A DNA stretch of 64,000 nt from G965205725 sp965205725 (GTDB lineage Bacteria; Pseudomonadota; Gammaproteobacteria; Pseudomonadales; Halieaceae). Below, piece by piece: positions 1-7,161 of the stretch. The position numbers were made by a program, and so were the translations under genes. The notes beneath the pieces were generated by a model, which saw nothing but the letters and a program-made list of their open reading frames with translations, was not told where the DNA came from and did no database searches. Where the stretch lies: the NCBI GenBank assembly GCA_965205725.1, contig OZ242189.1, positions 2,666,001-2,730,000 on the forward strand, written 5' to 3'. The first letter of the stretch is position 1. Each line of letters starts with the position of its first letter.

Positions 1-681
1 CTTTGGATATTTTCTTGCCAATGCAACGGGTAAATACACATTGGCATTGCCAGAAGCCAGGTCTTCTTCAAACAGCCCTTTTGCACGCTCTAGCTGTTCT
101 TTCAAATCCTTTACAACTGAGGGCGCCAGCAATGTCGTTCTATCTTTTCCACCTTTACCATCCCGTATTAAAAGGTAGCCATTCGCAAAATCGATATCCT
201 GAATACGCAAGCGTAAAATCTCCATCACACGCAAACCGCCTCCGTACATTAATCGCCCTATTAAGCCTCGTACGCCCTCCATATATTGAAATAGTTCAGC
301 GACCTCATTCTGACTTAACACAACGGGCAATCGAATTGGTTTTTTAGAACGTGCAGCCGATAGTTTGTCTGCAACAGGCAAGTTCAGAACTTTTTTGTAG
401 AGGAATACAATCGAATTCATCGCAAGATTTTGTGATGACGCCGAGTAATTTTTATTGAGCGCCATGTCAGATAAAAACGCCTCGATGTCTACTTTACCCA
501 GCTCTTTGGGGTGCTTTTTATTATGGAAACGAATAAAAGCCAAAATCCACTTAACGTAAGTCTCTTCTGTACGAATAGCATAATGATAATATCGAAGAAC
601 CTCTCTCACCTGATCAATTAAACGCTTGGATTGAGGCTTAAAAAAAGGCTTTTCTTCGAGTTTGTTAATGTAAGAGGACAT
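1..681 (-). CDS. intI: Integron integrase IntI (C-terminus beyond window edge)
   Basis: Tyrosine recombinase that inserts and excises gene cassettes at attI and attC. The frame is open from the ATG at 679-681 to base 1 (227 codons visible) with no stop, so the 3' end lies outside the window. Visible landmarks are the N-terminal core-binding domain (TEETYVKWI near residue 38), the first catalytic Arg in GGGLRVME (R151), the active-site Lys region DGKGGKD (174-180) and the start of the IntI-specific insert, YLPVALARKYP (216-226). That insert separates integron integrases from other XerC-like enzymes. The second Arg-His box and the Tyr nucleophile cannot be seen. It is divergent from the cassettes, as expected. 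Whether it is active cannot be judged. Confidence 0.93.
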   Translation of the reverse strand, partial: MSSYINKLEEKPFFKPQSKRLIDQVREVLRYYHYAIRTEETYVKWILAFIRFHNKKHPKELGKVDIEAFLSDMALNKNYSASSQNLAMNSIVFLYKKVLNLPVADKLSAARSKKPIRLPVVLSQNEVAELFQYMEGVRGLIGRLMYGGGLRVMEILRLRIQDIDFANGYLLIRDGKGGKDRTTLLAPSVVKDLKEQLERAKGLFEEDLASGNANVYLPVALARKYPK

Positions 682-791
682 AGGGTAACTATTCCCTACC
701 TTAGCTTGATTATCAAGATACAAGGAATTATAGTCCATCTATGTCTATGGATTACAGGGAAAGTCTATTCCCGTTAATAACACGTTAGCTC
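682..791. other. attI: attI recombination region of the integron
   Basis: Non-coding stretch between the intI start and the first cassette. The crossover G is at 784 in the sequence ACACGTTAGCTC. The bases from 785 (TTAGCTC) belong to cassette 1, because they exactly complement the R'' box of that cassette's own attC (GAGCTAAC at 2797-2804). The position is known from this pairing. The other IntI-binding sites of attI are not defined here. I see no convincing LexA box. Confidence 0.75.
706..734 (+). promoter_or_regulatory. Candidate cassette promoter Pc
   Basis: TTGATT (706-711) and TATAGT (729-734) are 17 bp apart and point into the cassette array from inside the attI region. That is where some integrons place Pc. 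The call rests on two near-consensus hexamers only. Confidence 0.4.
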
Positions 792-831
792 TCAAATCGA
801 GATCGCATTTAAAACCAACTCAGGAAGCTTC

Positions 832-1623
832 ATGAAAGTTGAAAAAATGAACAAAAAGGAACTTGATGAATATTGCAAGTCATTAGGTATTGATATCAAA
901 AAGAAGAAAAAAACAGAGCTTATCGCCGCAGTGTATGCTCACGAAAGAGAGGTAATTGATAGTGCAATCGCCAGTGGAACTTGTCTGCAATTGCTAAAAG
1001 AAAAAATCGGAAAGCTTGCTGATGAATATGCAAACAATTTGAAAAGCAAGATTGTCGCACGTAAGGAGGAAATGAAAGAAGATGATAATTCTCACTATCT
1101 GATATATCGAGTATTAGGCATTCCTCATAAAGAAGGTATTTTGATCGACGAATATCAGAATACTGGCCGATTTTTATATAAGTATGCGGGGTCATTTTTG
1201 GAGGAAGCCGCTACCTTGTGTATGTTCTTCTCAAACAGTCAGGGTGGCAAAACCTTGGTCGAGAATACTGTTGGGTCAAAGCCAAAGACTTTTGAAATAG
1301 ATTTTCTTAATGGCTCTGATGCCGTAGAGCTAAAATGGCGAGATGCTACGACGGATGGCGACCATATTACCAAAGAGCACACCCGCGTAAAGGCAATAAA
1401 AGGGCATGGTTACAAGCCTGTTCGGGTGATGTTCTACTATCCTCAGAGAGAGCAGGCAATTAAAATACAGGAAACATTGAAAACCATCTACGCAGGCGTA
1501 GATGGTGAATACTATGCCGGTGACGAGGCTTGGGATTATCTGGAGAAAATTAGTGGATATGGCCTTAAAGCGATATTAACGGAAATAGCGGATAAACGAG
1601 ACAAAGAAGCATCTAATGATTAA
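832..1623 (+). CDS. ApaLI-like type II restriction endonuclease
   Basis: Predicted DNA endonuclease of 263 aa. Residues 6-34 look like a SAP-type DNA-binding helix pair (MNKKELDEYCKSLGI followed by a lysine run). The C-terminal half carries a PD-(D/E)XK-like core with EID (D157) and ELK (E166, K168), followed by WRDATTDGDHITKEHTR, which I recognise from the ApaLI restriction-enzyme family. Family knowledge suggests GTGCAC-type recognition, but this is not shown for this protein. An AGGAAG ribosome site lies just before the ATG at 832. The 3' end overlaps the methyltransferase start by 8 bp, so the two are probably translationally coupled. The gene is AT-rich relative to the host, as are the other cassettes. 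Confidence 0.75.
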   Translation: MKVEKMNKKELDEYCKSLGIDIKKKKKTELIAAVYAHEREVIDSAIASGTCLQLLKEKIGKLADEYANNLKSKIVARKEEMKEDDNSHYLIYRVLGIPHKEGILIDEYQNTGRFLYKYAGSFLEEAATLCMFFSNSQGGKTLVENTVGSKPKTFEIDFLNGSDAVELKWRDATTDGDHITKEHTRVKAIKGHGYKPVRVMFYYPQREQAIKIQETLKTIYAGVDGEYYAGDEAWDYLEKISGYGLKAILTEIADKRDKEASND

Positions 1624-2803
1624 CACAGTTCTGAACGGTGATTGTTTAGATCAAATGAGGTCTATAGAGCCTTGCTCTATAGACCTCATTTATCTTGATC
1701 CGCCGTTTTTTACAGATAGAAAGTATACGCTGAAAAATAGAGAACGTACAAAAGAGTTCAGCTTTGATGATAGCTGGGGTAGTGACAGAGGTTACACTGA
1801 GTTTTTAAAGAAACGAATCGAAGCCATGCATTCTTTATTGAAAGAGACTGGATCTATATTTGTACACTGCGATAAAAGTGGTGAGCATATTGTTCGCGTA
1901 ATATTAGATCAGGCTTTTGGGGCGGATAATTTTCAATCAGAAATTATTTGGTCTTATAAAAGATGGTCTAACTCAAGAAAAGGACTGCTTCCAAGTCATC
2001 AAAATATCTATTTCTATTCAAAGTCGAAAAAATTTAAGTTTAATACAATTTATACATCTTATTCAGAAACAACTAATATAGATCAGATTTTACAAAGAAG
2101 AACTAGGGATGAGCACAATAAGTCTATATACGACAAAGATAGCTCTGGAAATGTAAAAAATGGCGATAAGAAAAAAGGCGTTCCATTAAGTGATGTCTGG
2201 GGTATTCCTTATTTAAATCCCAAGGCAAAAGAGAGAGTCGGGTACCCGACTCAAAAGCCGCTTTTGCTCCTTGAGCAAATTATCAAGCTAGTAACTGAAG
2301 AGGGAGATCTGGTTTTAGATCCTTTTTGTGGCAGCGGAACCACATGTGTTGCATCAAAACTTTTAAATCGAAATTATATTGGTATTGATGAATCGCCAGA
2401 TGCTATCGAGCTAACGAGGGAACGCTTAGATAACCCTATAAAAACGGAGTCAAACCTTTTGAAAAAGGGTAGAGACTCATATGTAAATGCAGATACCTCC
2501 GCGTTAAATCTATTGACAGGAATAGAATTTAACCCTGTTCAACGGAATAAGGGAATAGACGCGATTCTTGTAGAACAGTATATGAATAATCCTGTGTTAA
2601 TTCGTGTTCAAAAGAAAAACGAGACCATAGACGAAGCTGCTTCTCTTTTAGCAAAAGCTATGAAAACCAAAAAATCTAAAAGATCTATTTTGGTAAAAAC
2701 ATCATTAGACGAAGATTTATTTGAAACTGAGCTAGATATCGAAGGTATGGAAATCATCCTATCACCTGCGTTACAAGTATCGGTCCTGATGAAAAAGAGC
2801 TAA
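1616..2803 (+). CDS. Type II DNA methyltransferase (beta-class, N6-A or N4-C)
   Basis: Modifies the site cut by the upstream endonuclease (inferred from the pairing). It has 395 aa. The catalytic motif DPPF is near the N-terminus (28-31). The AdoMet motif DPFCGSGTT is late (235-243), preceded by PTQKP (211-215). This order is that of beta-class amino-methyltransferases. The roughly 130 residues after motif I have no family I recognise. The stop codon TAA (2801-2803) lies inside the attC1 R'' box, so the gene runs into its recombination site. A perfect 17-bp inverted repeat sits in codons 13-25 (listed separately). Confidence 0.88.
   Translation: MINTVLNGDCLDQMRSIEPCSIDLIYLDPPFFTDRKYTLKNRERTKEFSFDDSWGSDRGYTEFLKKRIEAMHSLLKETGSIFVHCDKSGEHIVRVILDQAFGADNFQSEIIWSYKRWSNSRKGLLPSHQNIYFYSKSKKFKFNTIYTSYSETTNIDQILQRRTRDEHNKSIYDKDSSGNVKNGDKKKGVPLSDVWGIPYLNPKAKERVGYPTQKPLLLLEQIIKLVTEEGDLVLDPFCGSGTTCVASKLLNRNYIGIDESPDAIELTRERLDNPIKTESNLLKKGRDSYVNADTSALNLLTGIEFNPVQRNKGIDAILVEQYMNNPVLIRVQKKNETIDEAASLLAKAMKTKKSKRSILVKTSLDEDLFETELDIEGMEIILSPALQVSVLMKKS
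1653..1691. repeat. Perfect 17-bp inverted repeat inside the methyltransferase start
   Basis: Arms 1653-1669 and 1675-1691 (AAATGAGGTCTATAGAG and its exact reverse complement) flank a 5-base loop, CCTTG. The repeat starts 37 bases after the methyltransferase ATG, so the mRNA would form a very stable hairpin early in the coding region. It could be a translational brake or a binding site. The function is unknown. Confidence 0.9.
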
Positions 2804-2868
2804 CAAGGCGCTGCACTCGGACAAAATTACGCTGCGCGTCATTTTGCCAGTGAGCGCGCCGTTAGCTG
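2797..2868. other. attC: attC site of cassette 1
   Basis: The R'' box GAGCTAAC (2797-2804) and R' box with crossover G at 2861 (GTTAGCTG) flank an imperfect palindrome. Inner arms GGCGC, CACT and CAAAAT on the left match ATTTTG, AGTG and GCGCC on the right, with a few unpaired bases, as in folded bottom-strand attC sites. R'' complements the first bases of cassette 1 at 784-791. Confidence 0.88.
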
Positions 2869-2894
2869 CTTCAAAATATAGCCCGTCTCAACTA

Positions 2895-2923
2895 TTGACA
2901 TTTCTTAATAAAATGAATACTAT
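2895..2923 (+). promoter_or_regulatory. Promoter of the cassette 2 methyltransferase
   Basis: A perfect -35 TTGACA (2895-2900) is 17 bp before TACTAT (2918-2923), and a ribosome site AAGGGG lies at 2937-2942 before the ATG at 2950. The promoter is inside the cassette, so the methyltransferase can be made wherever the cassette inserts. Confidence 0.65.
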
Positions 2924-2949
2924 AAGTAGCATTCGTAAGGGGAATATTA

Positions 2950-4656
2950 ATGCAAGCAGTTGAGCGGTATAGCCATGTAGAATCAAGAAAACAAGAAGGC
3001 GCACACTATACGCCAGCGGTTTTTTCTGATTTTATATCTGAAAATATCATTTTCAATGCAAGCCTCAAAAAATCCGTAAGAATAGTTGATCCAGCGGTTG
3101 GGGATGGCGAATTACTTATAAGTTTGATAAAAGCTTTAAAAAATCAATCCTTCAATGATATTGATGTTTACGGCTTTGATACAAATCCTGATTCGATTGA
3201 AATCACTAGAAATAGATTAAAAACATTCTACCCAGAAATTGCACCAACATTACAAAATAAAGACTTTTTACAAGTTTGTATAGAAAAAGGCAATCTATCT
3301 GATTCGCAGGATTTATTTTATTCAAGTGATATACCAAATTTTGACTTGTTAATAGCAAATCCTCCATATATACGGACACAAGTTTTAGGTGCAGAGCAAG
3401 CACAGCTATTAAGTAAAAACTTTGGTTTAAAAGGACGTGTCGATATTTATCAAGCATTTTTAGTTGCAATGAAATCAGTCTTAAAACCAGATGGTGTTGC
3501 TGGTGTGATTGTGTCTAATCGCTTTCTAACAACTAAAGGGGCAGGGAAATTCAGGGAAACTATTCATAATCAATATTCAATTAAAGGAATATGGGATTTC
3601 GGCGACACTAAAGTTTTTGAAGCTGCTGTTTTACCAGCGGTGATGATTCTTACCCCCCAAAACAAACAAAGAAATTCCAATATTCCTTTTTCATCTATTT
3701 ACATGGCAGATAGTGAAAATTATGAAGGAGGCATTCCTTGTGTTGAAAGCCAAATGCAAGCCCTAAAACATGATGGTGTTGTTTCTTCAAAACAAGGAAA
3801 TTATTGCGTTAAAAATGGGTATTTAACATTTGATTCAAGTCCGTCTGATTTGTGGAGGCTTCAAGATTCGACATCTGAAAAATGGCTTGATATGGTCGAA
3901 TCTAAGACTTGGTGCTTATTTAAAGATATAGGAAAAGTTCGAGTTGGCGTAAAAACAACTGCTGACAATGTTTTTATCCGATCAGATTGGAAAAATGAAG
4001 TTGGATATGAGCCTGAGTTATTGCGACCATTAACAACGCATCATGTTGCTGGCAGATTTAAGTGTAATGAAAACGCAAAAAAGGCAATTCTTTATACCCA
4101 TACCATTGTAGATGGGAAAAGAGATACATTTAAAATGAATCAGTTCCCACTTTCTAAACGCTATCTTGAAAAAAATAAAGAGCAACTTAGTAGTCGGAAG
4201 TATGTGATTAAAGCAAATAGAAGCTGGTTTGAAATATGGGTTCCACAAAACCCTTCATTTTGGAAGCAGGAAAAAGTAATCTTTCGTGATATTAGCGAAC
4301 GCCCAACATTCTGGCTGGATAAAGAAGGAACTGTTGTAAATGGAGATTGTTATTGGTTGTTACGCGATAATAAAGAAATGCCTGATGATATTTTATGGCT
4401 AATATTGGCTATAGCCAATTCATGTTTTATAGAAAAATTTTATGATATAAAATTTCAGAATAAACTGTACTCAAATAGACGGAGGTTTATTACTCAGTAT
4501 GTTGAGCAATTCCCTGTGCCAAATCCACATCATATAGAATCTAAAGCATTAATTACTTTGGCTAAAAAATGCTACAAAGAAACGGACATTAAAAAACAAA
4601 TTATTATCGAAAATGAAATTGATGAAATAGTTTGGTCGGTTTTTAATGTTGCATAA
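2950..4656 (+). CDS. Type II DNA adenine methyltransferase (gamma-class, NPPY)
   Basis: N6-adenine DNA methyltransferase of 568 aa. Motif X-like GAHYTP is at 17-22, the AdoMet motif DPAVGDGEL at 47-55 and catalytic NPPY at 137-140, in the gamma-class order. The C-terminal 300 residues should be the target-recognition region of the TaqI/Eco57I-like type, ending in a region (QNKLYSNRRRFITQ) often seen in such enzymes. It converges with the endonuclease gene, with 10 bp between the stop codons. It has its own promoter. It should protect host DNA against the endonuclease encoded opposite. The recognition sequence cannot be read from the protein. Confidence 0.85.
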   Translation: MQAVERYSHVESRKQEGAHYTPAVFSDFISENIIFNASLKKSVRIVDPAVGDGELLISLIKALKNQSFNDIDVYGFDTNPDSIEITRNRLKTFYPEIAPTLQNKDFLQVCIEKGNLSDSQDLFYSSDIPNFDLLIANPPYIRTQVLGAEQAQLLSKNFGLKGRVDIYQAFLVAMKSVLKPDGVAGVIVSNRFLTTKGAGKFRETIHNQYSIKGIWDFGDTKVFEAAVLPAVMILTPQNKQRNSNIPFSSIYMADSENYEGGIPCVESQMQALKHDGVVSSKQGNYCVKNGYLTFDSSPSDLWRLQDSTSEKWLDMVESKTWCLFKDIGKVRVGVKTTADNVFIRSDWKNEVGYEPELLRPLTTHHVAGRFKCNENAKKAILYTHTIVDGKRDTFKMNQFPLSKRYLEKNKEQLSSRKYVIKANRSWFEIWVPQNPSFWKQEKVIFRDISERPTFWLDKEGTVVNGDCYWLLRDNKEMPDDILWLILAIANSCFIEKFYDIKFQNKLYSNRRRFITQYVEQFPVPNPHHIESKALITLAKKCYKETDIKKQIIIENEIDEIVWSVFNVA

Positions 4657-4666
4657 TAAACAATAG

Positions 4667-5767
4667 TTATGGGTTAAAGACAGATTGCCCCTGAATATCT
4701 TCAAAAAACCCCATTGGTATTGACCGCTGACATTTATAACTTTCTTCTGCTATATAGGTAAAGTGTAAGCCAAGCTTACTTCCCTGACATAATACAGCTC
4801 CTTCAACTATGTTGCTTTTTGCATTGGTAAGAGCAATAAAGTAACGCATGTTTCTAGTTGTAAAACCTCTACAATCTGGAACTTCAAGTTCAAATTCTGG
4901 GCTGAATTTACCTAAATCAACCATTGGTGAGTCTTGAATTTTAACCTCCAAAGCTTGATTGCGAAGATCAGGATAACCACCCGCAAGTAACTCATCATCC
5001 CTAATACTATAGCCAAGTGCATCGGCAAATATTTCTTCCAGCATTTGACCTCTATTTTTAGTTGCCGCTGGTGCAATATTTCTACCAATTATTTTGTCTA
5101 TGACAATATCCTTAATTATGGAAAGTGGTAGCAATGACTCAGAAGTTGGTTGGTCGTGAATGCTAAAACGTGATAGGTTTTTTAAATTAAGTTTATGCCC
5201 AATGGCATCATCATAAAATAATATTGAACTTGGCTCCTCCAACACGAGCCGTCGCAATGTTGAGGAAATAATCAGTTGATTTTTTATTGTAGGTTTACCA
5301 AACTCACCAAATTTATTTACAATGTATTCAGGTGTTAGTACTGCAATAGCAGAAATAATGTGATTATCTGGATCAACTTTTACCAAAACAAATCGAACCT
5401 CACCAGACTGAAGAGTTTCACCATTTGAATATTGGACCTGAACAGATTCAGATGACGGGTTTCTATTCCAAACTTGAAGGTTATAGGATTTTCCAGTTGT
5501 TACGATATATGTATCGACATATTCTAAAAGAATTTTGGGAACACCTTTTGGCGGAATTACATCATAAATATTATTATTTGCAGTTTCTGGTGGTTCAAAA
5601 TTAATTAATTGATCAGCTACCAACTTGCGAATATTTGAACCATCTGTTCTGGATTTTCCTGTTAGAACAAATTTTGTGTTTATCAATGATTCAAGTTTTA
5701 TTGCCAGATTTTCTAAAGAGGTTAAAAGGCTCTTGTTACTTGGTGGTATTTTTAATCTTGCATCCAT
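4667..5767 (-). CDS. Predicted type II restriction endonuclease (PD-(D/E)XK)
   Basis: 366-aa protein with a plausible nuclease core: P266-D267, then E274-V-K276 in PDLRNQALEVK, preceded by GQMLEEIFADALGY, a common helix before the PD motif. I cannot name the family. The endonuclease call rests on this motif and on its position between a methyltransferase and a controller-like HTH gene. It starts 5 bases after the controller stop on the same strand, which is the usual C-R operon layout. Confidence 0.7.
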   Translation of the reverse strand: MDARLKIPPSNKSLLTSLENLAIKLESLINTKFVLTGKSRTDGSNIRKLVADQLINFEPPETANNNIYDVIPPKGVPKILLEYVDTYIVTTGKSYNLQVWNRNPSSESVQVQYSNGETLQSGEVRFVLVKVDPDNHIISAIAVLTPEYIVNKFGEFGKPTIKNQLIISSTLRRLVLEEPSSILFYDDAIGHKLNLKNLSRFSIHDQPTSESLLPLSIIKDIVIDKIIGRNIAPAATKNRGQMLEEIFADALGYSIRDDELLAGGYPDLRNQALEVKIQDSPMVDLGKFSPEFELEVPDCRGFTTRNMRYFIALTNAKSNIVEGAVLCQGSKLGLHFTYIAEESYKCQRSIPMGFFEDIQGQSVFNP

Positions 5768-5772
5768 ATAAA

Positions 5773-6003
5773 TTACTTCGAGTTATCGGTTAATAAAGTA
5801 GGTACGTCTACATTTAAAGCAAAAGCCAAAACTTCTAATGAGCTTAATGTTACATTCCGTTCACCACGTTCAACCGCCCCAACATAAGTACGATGAAGTC
5901 CACATTTATCGGCAAGCTCTTCCTGTGATAAGTTCATATCGCTGCGAAGCTTTTTGATGTTATTAGATAATGTTTTTGTTAAAACTAGGCTTGGTTTTCT
6001 CAT
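5773..6003 (-). CDS. XRE-family controller (C protein) of the R-M system
   Basis: 76-aa helix-turn-helix protein. LSQEELADKCGLHRTYVGAVERGERN (from about residue 25) is a standard XRE/lambda-repressor-like HTH. Size, HTH position and operon order (upstream of the endonuclease, opposite the methyltransferase) match C proteins, which delay endonuclease expression until the host is methylated. Two inverted repeats just upstream are candidate C boxes. Confidence 0.82.
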   Translation of the reverse strand: MRKPSLVLTKTLSNNIKKLRSDMNLSQEELADKCGLHRTYVGAVERGERNVTLSSLEVLAFALNVDVPTLLTDNSK

Positions 6004-6012
6004 GTGAGTATG

Positions 6013-6045
6013 ATAAGTATTATGATGCTTATAAGTCTACAGACT
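6013..6045 (-). promoter_or_regulatory. Candidate C-box operators upstream of the controller
   Basis: Two inverted repeats lie 10-42 bases before the controller start: ATAAG (6013-6017) with CTTAT (6028-6032), and AGTCT-AC-AGACT (6034-6045, perfect arms). C-protein operators usually hold two adjacent palindromes. Binding is inferred. Confidence 0.45.
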
Positions 6046-6060
6046 ATTAGTAGTAAAAAA

Positions 6061-6153
6061 GCAGCTAACAAATAGCTCCAGCGGACAGTTAAAAGCGGCG
6101 TTTCGCTACGTTACACTCTGCTTTTAACTGCCGCTGAGCAAGGCCGTTAGAAC
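6061..6153. other. attC: attC site of cassette 2
   Basis: R'' GCAGCTAAC (6061-6069) and R' with crossover G at 6146. Inner arms CAGCGG...CAGTTAAAAGC and GCTTTTAACTG...CCGCTG form a long stem with a loop of about 25 bases. R'' complements the first bases of cassette 2 (2861-2869) exactly. Confidence 0.88.
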
Positions 6154-6547
6154 TCATAAGAATAATGATGAAGAAACTACAATATTGCAATTTCTACAAA
6201 TAAAATAAACGAGACAATAAACGATTACACTATTCGCCTAGGTGTCGAACCGTGTCTATTTATTTCGAACGAATACGCATTATGGAGAACGGACTTGCTG
6301 AATGTATCAATTCGCCAAGATTCTTCTTGTGCTCCTGGAGACCTTCGACATTTAGGTTGGGAAGATGATTCCGCTGAATAATTTAGCCAAGATACTGATG
6401 TAAACGGAATTATTTGGGAACATTTTAATGCTCAACAACAAGCTGACGAAATTAACGAACTATGGCCAGAAATAAATTATCAGCCAGCCGATTGAGTTCT
6501 AACAAATCATTCCAGCCGACCGCTAACGCGACGGCTGAATTTAGACG
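6147..6547 (+). mobile_element. Integron cassette 3 (small, decayed ORF)
   Basis: The cassette is 401 bp between crossovers 6146/6147 and 6547/6548. Its first bases TTAGAACTC pair with its own R'' GAGTTCTAAC (6494-6503). It has no intact ORF of useful size, only a disrupted one. Confidence 0.8.
6172..6495 (+). pseudogene. Disrupted ORF of cassette 3
   Basis: One frame reads as protein-like sequence (for example IRLGVEPCLFISNEYALW and, later, NGIIWEHFNAQQQADEINEL) from after TGA codons at 6166-6171 to a TGA at 6493-6495. A TAA at 6379-6381 interrupts it. No ATG opens this frame. An ATG-ATG start at 6165-6170 is in another frame and stops after 12 codons, which suggests a frameshift as well. 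The last stop touches the attC3 R'' box, as in cassette 1. I do not recognise the product. Confidence 0.5.
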
Positions 6548-6554
6548 TTAGAGC
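6494..6554. other. attC: attC site of cassette 3
   Basis: R'' GAGTTCTAAC (6494-6503) and R' with crossover G at 6547 (GTTAGAGC). Inner arms CCAGCCG and CGGCTG form a short stem. At about 60 bp this is a typical short attC. Confidence 0.88.
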
Positions 6555-6577
6555 AATACAGAACGAAAGGAGAGTTT

Positions 6578-7141
6578 ATGAGAACTAGAGCATCTATAAT
6601 ATTAAGCATTTTGTTTTTCATGCTTATTACTGCTAATACAGCAAATTCTGAAGACAGAATTAAGGACTATTCCAGCTACATCGAATTAAAAAATGGCGAT
6701 GTTTTTTGCGGTGAAGAATATGGCAGTTGGCATGAGAGTAGCACTGGTAAAGTATGTTCTGGCGGCAAATACGGCAGTTGGCACGAAAGCAGCACTGGCG
6801 AGGTAGCCTGTGGTGGCGAGTATGGAAGCTGGCACGAGAGCAGTACAGGAAAGGTATGTGCTGGAGGTGAGTACGGCAGTTGGCATGAAAGTAGTACTGG
6901 CGAGGTAGCTTGTGGTGGCGAGTATGGAAGTTGGCATGAAAGCAGTACAGGAAAGGTATGTGCTGGAGGTGAGTACGGCAGTTGGCATGAAAGTAGTACT
7001 GGCGAGGTAGCTTGTGGTGGCGAGTATGGAAGTTGGCATGAAAGTAGCTCAGGAAGAGTTTGTTGTGGTGGTGAGTATTCAAGTTACCATCAGAGTAGCA
7101 CTGGTGAAATATGTATAGGTGGGCTTTATACCCCCAAGTAA
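6578..7141 (+). CDS. Secreted tandem-repeat protein, unknown function
   Basis: 187 aa with an N-terminal signal peptide (hydrophobic residues 7-20, likely cleavage after TANS). From residue 48 it is built from eight copies of a 17-residue unit, consensus EYGSWHESSTGKVCAGG. The units alternate GKVCAGG and GEVACGG, giving a 34-residue super-repeat. Trp, His, Glu, Ser and Cys positions are fixed in most units, so a repeated fold such as a small solenoid, perhaps with disulfides or metal binding, is possible. An AAAGGAG ribosome site precedes the ATG. I do not recognise the family. Its place before a TIR gene suggests a shared function, but it could also be an independent cassette gene. Confidence 0.75.
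   Translation: MRTRASIILSILFFMLITANTANSEDRIKDYSSYIELKNGDVFCGEEYGSWHESSTGKVCSGGKYGSWHESSTGEVACGGEYGSWHESSTGKVCAGGEYGSWHESSTGEVACGGEYGSWHESSTGKVCAGGEYGSWHESSTGEVACGGEYGSWHESSSGRVCCGGEYSSYHQSSTGEICIGGLYTPK
6869..7072 (+). repeat. Two adjacent 102-bp DNA repeats within the repeat protein
   Basis: 6869-6970 and 6971-7072 are almost identical, and each holds two 51-bp units. Divergence in the outer units but near-identity here points to recent duplication by slippage or unequal exchange, so copy number probably varies between strains. Confidence 0.9.
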
Positions 7142-7161
7142 AACTAAACAGGAGGCAAATC

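Larger units (their letters stand above)
785..2861 (+). mobile_element. Integron cassette 1 (R-M system)
   Basis: The cassette is 2077 bp, from the base after the attI crossover G (784) to the crossover G in attC1 (2861). It holds two overlapping genes on the plus strand: an ApaLI-like endonuclease and a DNA methyltransferase. The cassette's first bases (TTAGCTC) pair perfectly with its R'' box, which fixes both ends. Confidence 0.85.
2862..6146 (+). mobile_element. Integron cassette 2 (R-M system with controller)
   Basis: The cassette is 3285 bp, between crossover points 2861/2862 and 6146/6147. Its first bases TTAGCTGC pair with its own R'' box GCAGCTAAC (6061-6069). It contains a methyltransferase on the plus strand and, converging on it, an endonuclease and an HTH controller on the minus strand. 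Having genes against the array direction with their own promoters means the cassette does not depend on Pc. Confidence 0.85.

Noticed and set aside
682..784. LexA box controlling intI
   Set aside because: CTGT and ACA words occur near 750 but with the wrong spacing; no CTGT-N8-ACAG found.
6700..7100. Possible CRISPR array from regular repeats
   Set aside because: Period is 51 bp without unique spacers and it is coding throughout.
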